The translations under genes and the position numbers were made by a program. A stretch of 64,000 nt of DNA. It comes from Polyangiaceae bacterium. Lineage in GTDB: Bacteria > Myxococcota_A > Polyangia > Polyangiales > Polyangiaceae. The notes under the pieces were generated by a model that was not told where the DNA came from, made no database searches, and was given only the letters and a program-made list of their open reading frames with translations. Location: contig WQZB01000006.1 in assembly GCA_009780955.1 (NCBI GenBank), positions 38,516-102,515 on the forward strand, read 5' to 3'. Shown piece after piece: positions 57,746 through 64,000 of this stretch (position 1 is its first letter; each line of letters opens with the position of its first letter).

Positions 57746-57850
57746 TGTGTTCGATGTTAGCCCGCGCAGCGCGTCGAGACGCTCATTGTTGGTCGGTCTT
57801 GTCGATCGACTCTTGCCTCGGCCTAGCTGGCGCGAGTAGAGGTCAAAGCC

Positions 57851-58990
57851 ATGAAGCGCAGCGCTACGTTGGGTTCGTTGTTCCTTGCATTTGTCGCATC
57901 TGCCGCGTCGGCTTGTGGCGGCTCACCCGCCGCGGAGCCAGCAGTGCCAGAGCCGCCGCCTGCTGCGCCGGAAGCGCCGGTGGCTTCGGAAACTCCCGCG
58001 CCGAAGCCTGCGCCCGAACCCACGCCGCCAACACCAGAGGAAAAGAAAAAGGCCGAGCAAGAGCGCAAGCTGCAAGAAGATCGCGCGAAGCTCGAAGCTG
58101 ACCACAAAGCGGAAGTCGCACGATGGACTCCCGAGCTGCGCGCGGAGGCGAAAGCCCTTGCCGACAAAAACTTTCCAACCGGCAAGGCGGCGATCACCGC
58201 TGCACTCGCGAGCAAAGTGCGCCAGCCTGGCAACGCCGATCGCGACAAATACCGTAACCCGCTAGGCACCCTCGAGTTCTTCGGGTTCAAGCCAAGCATG
58301 ACGGTGATCGAGTACTCGCCTGGCGGTGGTTATTACACCGAGCTGCTTGCGCCGGCCCTCGCCAAGCGCGGCAAGCTAATCGTCACGAACTCCGATCCGA
58401 ATGGCCCGGCCGATTCACGCAGCTCTTACTACGGCCAAAGGGTCAAGCTGCTACTCGACAGGTCGCCCGAGCTTTTTGGCAAAGTCCAAACCGTCATTGT
58501 CGACAGTAAGGTGCCTAGCCTTGGTATCGAGAACAAAGCAGATCTCATTGTTGTGATGCGCGAATTGCACGGCATGCAAAACGCCGGCACGCTCGACGCG
58601 TGGCTTGCCGAATTCAACAAGGCGCTCAAGCCTGGTGGCGTGCTCGGCATCGAAGAGCACCGTGCGAACCGCGACGCCGATCCGGTAGAGAGTGCGAAGC
58701 ACGGCTACATGCCGGAAACCTACGTGATCGAAAAGGCCGAAGCTGCAGGCTTCAAGCTTGCGGGCATGTCCGAAATCAACGCGAACGCGAAAGACACGAA
58801 AGACCATCCCGCCGGCGTTTGGACGCTTCCGCCCTCATTCGCACTCAAAGACAAAGACCGCGACAAGTACGCAAGCATTGGCGAGAGCGACCGGATGACG
58901 CTCAAGTTCGTGAAAGAAAAGAAGATCGATCTGAAGCCAGGCGAGGCAAAGGCCAGTGGCAAGGTGAGCCCCGCAAAGAAGGCAGATTGA
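57851..58990 (+). CDS. Exported class I SAM methyltransferase-fold lipoprotein
   Basis: 379 residues. Signal peptide with lipobox-like ASAC (Cys22), a Pro/Ala linker (30-60), and a charged coiled coil at about 62-95 (EEKKKAEQERKLQEDRAKLE). A Rossmann methyltransferase domain follows: MTVIEYSPGGGYYTELLAP is motif I, KLIVTNSDPNG the second strand, ADLIVVMRELHG motif IV. Similar exported methyltransferase-like proteins exist in proteobacteria (COG4798 type). How SAM would be available outside the cytoplasm is unclear, so activity is uncertain. Lys-rich tail. Confidence 0.82.
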   Translation: MKRSATLGSLFLAFVASAASACGGSPAAEPAVPEPPPAAPEAPVASETPAPKPAPEPTPPTPEEKKKAEQERKLQEDRAKLEADHKAEVARWTPELRAEAKALADKNFPTGKAAITAALASKVRQPGNADRDKYRNPLGTLEFFGFKPSMTVIEYSPGGGYYTELLAPALAKRGKLIVTNSDPNGPADSRSSYYGQRVKLLLDRSPELFGKVQTVIVDSKVPSLGIENKADLIVVMRELHGMQNAGTLDAWLAEFNKALKPGGVLGIEEHRANRDADPVESAKHGYMPETYVIEKAEAAGFKLAGMSEINANAKDTKDHPAGVWTLPPSFALKDKDRDKYASIGESDRMTLKFVKEKKIDLKPGEAKASGKVSPAKKAD

Positions 58991-59004
58991 TGCACCCCAG
59001 CGCG

Positions 59005-59036
59005 TATCGATAACTTATTGAGTAAGTGCATCGATA
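59005..59036. terminator. Stem-loop between convergent genes
   Basis: TATCGAT-A-ACTTA then TTGAG then TAAGT-GC-ATCGATA, i.e. a 7-bp and a 5-bp stem separated by a small bulge. It lies 15 nt after the methyltransferase stop and contains the FUSC stop (59015). Probable bidirectional transcription end, although it is A/T-rich and lacks a U-tract. Confidence 0.5.
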
Positions 59037-61129
59037 AGATCGACGTGTGTAATTACGCGTTTGACGAGCGCGCGAACGTGAGGGTCGAACGAGGTCGGCA
59101 CTTCGGGCGCTCCTTCTGCTTCTGCGTTTCGTTCTTCTCGCTTGCCGTCCATTGCCAAGCGCTCTGCTGAGGAGAGCACGCGATCGACGTAGTCGACGAG
59201 CTCGGTGGTGGAGATGTCTTGGTTGACGTGGGTGCGGTGTGGGCTCTCGTCGGCGTAGGTTTCAAGTGCGGTAAGTGCACCTGCAAGGCGCCTGGTGTAG
59301 GTGACGAGTTGCATTGCGTTTGCGTCTTCGGGGCCTTTGCGCGTGGGTTCGGTCAGCAGACGCTCGAGCGACGCCTCGGCTTCGGATAAGGCAATACCCG
59401 TCGAACGACGGCACGTTAGTACCTCTGCACGATGCGCGGCGCCAGAGCGATCCCGGCGTCCGAGCTCTTCGAGCGCCACGCGTGCGTAGCGTGAAATTTC
59501 TTTGAGCATGGTGGCGAGCGCATCGGCGAGTCGCGCATGTTCCCACGATGGAAAAATGGCGAGGGCGGCAATGAGGGCAATCGCGCCGCCGGTGAGTGTG
59601 GCGCCTGTGCGCGCTGCTGCAACGTGCCAATCTCCCGGCGTGTGTGTTGCGATCAGGACAAAGACTGGAGTGAGGAAGAAGGTAAAAAGGCGATAGTTGC
59701 GAGGTCTCATCATGACCGCCCCGACGGACAGCGGCGCCATCACGAGCGTGAGCATCGCGGGCGATCGGACAGTCATTGAAATGACGACAGCAATGAGGCT
59801 GCCGAGCATGGTGCCGAGCACGCGTTCGGCGGCGCGTTTCCATGTGGCGCCGGCGTAGGGCTGCAAAACGACGTACGTCGAGAGTGTGACCCACTGCAAG
59901 TACATCGGCGAGATGTGCTGACCGATGATGGCCGCGAAGCACATGGCGCCGGCAACGCGCAGCGCATGCTGGAAGGCGGGTGCCTTTGGCGAGCAGGCTT
60001 CACGCAGTCGCACGAGCGCGCTCTTGATCGCTCGCATGTGGTCGTGCAGCTGACTGCTGACGTAAGCTTCATTGCTCGTTTCTAGCGGCTCGAACGGCGT
60101 ATCGAGTGCAAAGACGAGCGTGATGGCGAGTTTGCTCGTTTGCGAAAGCCGCGCGACGAGCTGTTCTGTCGGGCGCCTCGGCGGAGGAGGTATGGACGAC
60201 ATGCGAGGCACCGTTGCAACACTGTCCTCCTGCTCCCCCCGCTCCTGCCGCGAAGCGATCACGCGCGTGAAGAGCTTGCGGCGAACGTCGGTGGCCTCAT
60301 GACGGATCTGTAAGAGCACCTCAGCGAAGGCATCGCGCTTGGCGGGATCGGTCGCTTCGAGATCATCAGAGAGCGTGATCAGCAGCGGAAACTGCGCTTC
60401 GGCGAGGCCTAACAGCACGCGCAGGTTGCTGCCGAGGCGGCTTTCTCCTTCGCGTCGTGCGCGAATCGTGACGGCCATGGTGCGTGCTCTCTCGATGGCT
60501 TCACGAATGCGTCGGCGGCTACCGCGTGCAATTTCGCTGAAACGCGGATCACCGTGCGGCCGCTTTTCATCGATGCACTCAGAGAGATCGGCCGCGTAGG
60601 TTGCAAGCTCGGCGTACAAGGTGCCAACCGCGCGCCTTACAGGCAAATGCGTCCACACGGGCCAGACGAGCGTTGAGAGCATGACTGCCCACGCGGCGCC
60701 GATGACGAAAAACAGGGCGCTCAGCGCGGGTCGGGCGTCGACATGCGCCGAGCCGATTGCAGTGATGAGCGCGAGATATGTCCCAACTTTCGTCATGGGC
60801 CCGCTGAGCGCGCGAAGCAGCGATCCACCGAACGCTGCTACCGTGATTGCTACGACGGCGAGGACGTTCGACGGAGCGCACACCTCGGAGAGCACGACGC
60901 ACGCGGCGCCGCCCATCGCGAAGGACACGAGGATGCGAAGGCGGGTCGCTCGTGAGCCACCAGGATCGGCCGCTGTGCCGAACCATCCGCCGAGCGCTGT
61001 CCACGTCAGCTCATGGATCCCGGTAGTATTGGCAAAATAGAATGGCAAAAGGGTTGCGATGGCACCACGCACGCCAACGGCGATGTCGGGCACCATCGCT
61101 TCAAAGGGCGCTCTTGGTCGCTTGAACAT
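59015..61129 (-). CDS. FUSC-family inner-membrane protein (downstream paralog)
   Basis: 704 residues. Two blocks of about five to six membrane helices (about 15-165 and 385-520), each followed by a cytoplasmic helical region. This is the YccS/AaeB/aluminium-activated-malate-transporter layout of fusaric-acid resistance proteins (PVWTHLPVRRAVGTLYAELA near 175; YVVLQPYAGATWKRAAERVLGTMLGS near 410 is the FUSC signature). Such proteins export aromatic acids or other small anions. It is a close paralog of the gene just upstream. Confidence 0.88.
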   Translation of the reverse strand: MFKRPRAPFEAMVPDIAVGVRGAIATLLPFYFANTTGIHELTWTALGGWFGTAADPGGSRATRLRILVSFAMGGAACVVLSEVCAPSNVLAVVAITVAAFGGSLLRALSGPMTKVGTYLALITAIGSAHVDARPALSALFFVIGAAWAVMLSTLVWPVWTHLPVRRAVGTLYAELATYAADLSECIDEKRPHGDPRFSEIARGSRRRIREAIERARTMAVTIRARREGESRLGSNLRVLLGLAEAQFPLLITLSDDLEATDPAKRDAFAEVLLQIRHEATDVRRKLFTRVIASRQERGEQEDSVATVPRMSSIPPPPRRPTEQLVARLSQTSKLAITLVFALDTPFEPLETSNEAYVSSQLHDHMRAIKSALVRLREACSPKAPAFQHALRVAGAMCFAAIIGQHISPMYLQWVTLSTYVVLQPYAGATWKRAAERVLGTMLGSLIAVVISMTVRSPAMLTLVMAPLSVGAVMMRPRNYRLFTFFLTPVFVLIATHTPGDWHVAAARTGATLTGGAIALIAALAIFPSWEHARLADALATMLKEISRYARVALEELGRRDRSGAAHRAEVLTCRRSTGIALSEAEASLERLLTEPTRKGPEDANAMQLVTYTRRLAGALTALETYADESPHRTHVNQDISTTELVDYVDRVLSSAERLAMDGKREERNAEAEGAPEVPTSFDPHVRALVKRVITHVDLIDALTQ

Positions 61130-61250
61130 GGGAGGGCTCCAATACCACGACCGCGACCGCTTTCGATTTGACGCGATCTCTTCGTTGGGGCCTGCGGTGC
61201 GGTCCTCAAAGCCGCAGCAGGCTGTTCCGGTCCGCTTCTCGGCCCCGCCT

Positions 61251-61280
61251 CAACCTCGCGTCAACTTGAAAGCGGTCTGG
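61251..61280. repeat. ~30-bp dispersed repeat, copy at FUSC gene 3' end
   Basis: Matches 15811-15841 in the miaB 3' end at 27-28 of 30 positions (minus-strand CGCTTTCAAGTTGACGCGAG core). Its TGA provides the stop of the upstream FUSC paralog. Confidence 0.5.
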
Positions 61281-63411
61281 ACTCACCATCGCCGTTGGCG
61301 TCGTATGTGATGACCGTGGCAACCGTGTCAAGAAGGCGTGCATGAGTCAGCACACGCCCTACAAGGGTGCGAACGTGAGGGTCGAACGACGCAGGTGCGT
61401 CAGGCATCTCTTCGTTTGAGCGGTCTTGTTTGCCGTCCATTGCGAAGCGCTCGGCGCGAGCGAGCACGCCAGCGACATAATTGGCAATCGGTTCGATGCT
61501 GGCTGCGCCATAGTCGATACTGGCAGCCTGACTAGAAGGATGAGGGCTTGCGTCTGCGTAGGTTTCGAGTGCCATGAGTGCGCCGCCAAGGCGCCTGGTG
61601 TAGGTGACGAGTTGCATCGCATCTGCGTCTTCGGGACCCTTGTGCGTGGGTTCGGCCAGCAGGCGCTCGAGCGATGCCTCGGCTTTGGACAAGGCAATGC
61701 TCGCTGAACGACGACACGCTTGCTCGTTGGCGCGACGAGCCCGAGAGCGATCTCTTGGGCGCTTGAATTCCTCGAGCACCACGTGCGCGTAGCGCGACAC
61801 GGCTTCGAGCATCGTGGCGAGCGCGTCGGAGAGGCGGGTGTACTCCCACGACGGAAAAATCGCGAGGGCGGCGATGATGGCGAGGGCGCCTCCTGCAAGT
61901 GCATCGCCTGCGCGCGCCGCTGCAACGTGCCAGTCGCCGGGCGTGTGCGTTGCTGTCACGACGAACACGGGCGTGAGGAAGAAGGTGAAAAGACGGTAGC
62001 TGCGCGGTCTGGTGGCGACCGCCGATACGCACAAAGGTGCCATGACAACCATGAGCAGGGCTGGCGAATGGATCACGGTCAGGGCAACGACAGCAACAAT
62101 GCTGCCAAGCACGGTGCCAAGCACACGTTCGGCGGCGCGATTCCAGGTTGCACCAGGGTAGGGTTTTAGGACAGCAAACGTTGAAACGATGACCCACTGC
62201 GAATGCGTCGGAGAGATCCACCGACCCAAGATTGCCGCGAAGCACACGGCAGCTGCGGCGCGCAGGGCGTGGTGAAAGGATGGTGAGCTTGGTGAGGCGA
62301 CTTCGCCGAGGCGTGTCAGTGCATTAGCAATGGTTTTTTTCATATCGCGGAAGGGATGAAAGGTGTGCTGTTCGGTTTTTTCGAACGTGTCGAATGTGTC
62401 GAGCGCAAAGGCGAAGGTGACGGCGAGCTCGCTTGCATGCGAGAGCCGTGCGATGAGGTGATCGACCGGGTGGTTTGATGCCGGCGTGGTCGGCGCCTCC
62501 GGATGCGGGGCACGTCGATTTCTCCCGGGCGACGCGATGACGCGTGTGAAGAGCTCACGCTCTACTTCGGTGCTCTCGCGATGCACCCGTGCGAGCACTT
62601 CGGCGATGGATCCGCGCTCTTTCGGAGCAAGCGCTTCGAGATCGTCAGCGAGCGTGATGAGCAGCGGAAACTGTGCTTCGGCGAGACCAAGCAACACGCG
62701 GAGGTTACTGCCAAGGCGGCTTTCGCCATCGTGCCGCGCGCGGATGGCAACGGCCATTTTGCGAGCCTTTTCGACGGCGTCACGGACGCGCCGGCGGTTG
62801 AGTCGTGCGACCTCGTTGAAGCGTGGATCGAAACGCGGCAGCTGCTTGTCGATGCACTCGATGAGATTGGCTGCATAGGCTGCAAGCTCTGAGTACACGC
62901 TCCCAACGGTGCGACGCACGGGCAAGTGCGTCCACACGGGCCACACAACCGTTGAAAGCATGGTTGCCCACGCGGCGCCAACCGCGAAAAATAGGGAGTC
63001 GCGCGCGGGTGAGTGGCTCATACGTGCTGAGCCGGTCGCCGCGATAATGGCGAGATTGGTTCCGAGCGTTGCCATCGATCCGCTCATCATGCCTAAGAGC
63101 GATCCGCCAAACGCCACGGCGGCCACGGCAGCCACAGCAAGAACGCTCGATCGCGCTGCACTCATTTCTGCGATTGCAACGCATGCGCTGCCGCTGACAG
63201 CAAAGAACAAAAGGACGCGAAAGCGGGTCGCGCGCGAGCCCCCGGGATCGGTAGATGTACCCAACCATCCGCCAAGCGCCGTCCATGACAATTCGGGAAT
63301 TGCGCTGGCACTGGCAAAATAAAATGGCAACAGAGTCGCGATTGCGGCGCGTATGCCCATAGCGATATCGGGCACGAGTGCTTCAAGGGGTGTTGCCGAT
63401 CGCTTGGGCAC
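61261..63411 (-). CDS. FUSC-family inner-membrane protein (upstream paralog)
   Basis: 716 residues, alignable over its whole length with the next gene: both begin with a basic MxKR, then PDIAxGxRxAIATLLPFYFA, and share LTWTALGGW/LSWTALGGW, PVWTHLPVRR, GATWxRAAERVLGTxLGS and PSWExxRLxDALATML. Same two-block membrane topology. The genes are separated by 131 nt and form a tandem duplication, so they may be a two-subunit exporter or have diverged in substrate. The last codons lie in a dispersed ~30-bp repeat. Confidence 0.88.
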   Translation of the reverse strand: MPKRSATPLEALVPDIAMGIRAAIATLLPFYFASASAIPELSWTALGGWLGTSTDPGGSRATRFRVLLFFAVSGSACVAIAEMSAARSSVLAVAAVAAVAFGGSLLGMMSGSMATLGTNLAIIAATGSARMSHSPARDSLFFAVGAAWATMLSTVVWPVWTHLPVRRTVGSVYSELAAYAANLIECIDKQLPRFDPRFNEVARLNRRRVRDAVEKARKMAVAIRARHDGESRLGSNLRVLLGLAEAQFPLLITLADDLEALAPKERGSIAEVLARVHRESTEVERELFTRVIASPGRNRRAPHPEAPTTPASNHPVDHLIARLSHASELAVTFAFALDTFDTFEKTEQHTFHPFRDMKKTIANALTRLGEVASPSSPSFHHALRAAAAVCFAAILGRWISPTHSQWVIVSTFAVLKPYPGATWNRAAERVLGTVLGSIVAVVALTVIHSPALLMVVMAPLCVSAVATRPRSYRLFTFFLTPVFVVTATHTPGDWHVAAARAGDALAGGALAIIAALAIFPSWEYTRLSDALATMLEAVSRYAHVVLEEFKRPRDRSRARRANEQACRRSASIALSKAEASLERLLAEPTHKGPEDADAMQLVTYTRRLGGALMALETYADASPHPSSQAASIDYGAASIEPIANYVAGVLARAERFAMDGKQDRSNEEMPDAPASFDPHVRTLVGRVLTHARLLDTVATVITYDANGDGESRPLSS

Positions 63412-63624
63412 GCGAGAGTGCTAGCAAGACCACGACCGCACCACTTCCGTTTGGTGTCGCAATTGTCGCAATTACGGTGGCGCCCATACACTCCGCATTA
63501 AAAATTACGATTGCATTACACGCATAAATCTTTGCGTGCGATTCAGACGCTATTTACGCAACGGTTTGCGAGATCTGCCGAATATGCACACAGGGAACGA
63601 TATGTGTGCAGATGTCGGCGAGGC

Positions 63625-63873
63625 ATGATGCCCGCCCTTCAGGGAGAGGTTCTCGTGACTGATGCAGAGGTAATATGCGTGGCTTGCCTTGCAGTGAAGC
63701 AACGCGGTTGGTTGTGGCGCGAACCGGCGCGCGTGGTGCGTTACCGCCGTGGGTTTGCCGGTTGTCAGGTGGCTGTTGTCGTCACACACCCGAACAAGTA
63801 CAGTCAAAGTGCGCGCGTCGAAATCGATGTGGCAACAGGCCGGGTTCTTGCGGCCGATTTTTTGGTTCGTTGA
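63625..63873 (+). CDS. Small hypothetical protein
   Basis: 82 residues from ATG 63625 (a second ATG follows directly). LVTDAEVICVACLAVKQRGW, LWREPARVVRYRRGFAGCQV, and a C-terminal strand pair ARVEIDVATGRVLAADFLVR that resembles the end of PepSY-like domains (V-x-I-D-x-x-TG-x-V-L). No signal peptide. Two Cys in ICVAC. Function unknown; the longer frame to 63511 lacks protein-like sequence. Confidence 0.55.
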   Translation: MMPALQGEVLVTDAEVICVACLAVKQRGWLWREPARVVRYRRGFAGCQVAVVVTHPNKYSQSARVEIDVATGRVLAADFLVR

Positions 63874-63944
63874 ACTTAGAGCCTGTCCTCCTGGAAAAAT
63901 CGGACAAAGCGCGAGATCCATCCCGAATCTTTGGGCGTGTCCTC

Positions 63945-63991
63945 AACGAAAAGAACTCAACGTAGCAAGAGTACGCCTCGTTCTTTTCGTT
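63945..63991. repeat. 12-bp perfect inverted repeat near the window edge
   Basis: AACGAAAAGAAC (63945-63956) and GTTCTTTTCGTT (63980-63991) with a 23-nt spacer. It may be an operator, a weak terminator or the end of an element beyond the window. Confidence 0.5.
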
Positions 63992-64000
63992 TGCGGGCCA

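Noticed and set aside
1..64000. Prophage, integrative element or insertion sequence
   Set aside because: No integrase, transposase, relaxase, capsid or portal gene was recognised anywhere, despite the direct repeats and toxin-antitoxin modules.

Overview
The window is GC-rich bacterial chromosome that looks like Myxococcota (a deltaproteobacterial, Polyangiales-like relative). The evidence is a very large TPR protein, many secreted lipoproteins with low-complexity linkers, delta-60, FG-GAP and Cys-rich/SUMF-type extracellular proteins, a remnant of an AgmX/PglI-type C-terminal domain, TPR fusions, and small genes that overlap by 1-4 nt. This assignment comes from protein styles only; there is no rRNA, and no complete tRNA was seen.

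Layout. 0.1-11.6 kb: one 3,835-codon TPR gene ending in a degenerate M48-like domain. 11.6-12.3 kb: a Phd/VapC pair. 12.4-15.6 kb: a delta-60 lipoprotein, a REP-like palindrome doublet, an AgmX-type remnant, gamma carbonic anhydrase, and gene debris with a small lipoprotein. 15.7-20 kb: miaB, a long-chain acyl-CoA synthetase and a nitrilase. 20-23.4 kb: a minus-strand cluster of exported proteins, including a frameshifted DUF6345-like gene. 23.7-26.1 kb: a MerR-TPR regulator with an overlapping partner, and a variant metallophosphoesterase. 26.3-35 kb: surface lipoproteins plus a nucleotidyltransferase toxin-like pair. 35.2-43.8 kb: an RHH/PIN pair followed by an AsmA/YdbH-like, DUF1318 (YdbL-like) and PD40-TPR operon. 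43.9-48.6 kb: UPF0175 with a broken DUF3368 toxin, a glutathione S-transferase tail fragment, an LtaS-like membrane sulfatase-fold enzyme, a glutathione S-transferase, and a DUF4143 ATPase with twin operator-like palindromes. 48.8-52.7 kb: envelope proteins and a two-CxxCH cytochrome-like lipoprotein. 52.8-55.1 kb: another nucleotidyltransferase pair, Uma2 and an alpha/beta hydrolase. 55.1-57.7 kb: a Bax1 (DUF790)/XPB-like nuclease-helicase pair. 57.8-63.9 kb: an exported methyltransferase-fold lipoprotein, two tandem FUSC membrane proteins and a small unknown gene.

Two themes stand out. First, the window carries at least five small toxin-antitoxin-like modules, and several segments lie between partial direct copies of neighbouring gene ends: a 35-bp exact repeat around RHH/PIN, a ~39-bp repeat around a nucleotidyltransferase pair, a carbonic anhydrase tail, and a glutathione S-transferase tail. 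No integrase or transposase explains them. Second, two operons pair recognisable families in informative ways: XPB with Bax1 (DNA repair) and an AsmA/YdbH-like protein with DUF1318 (envelope lipid transport). No CRISPR array, prophage or biosynthetic cluster was seen.
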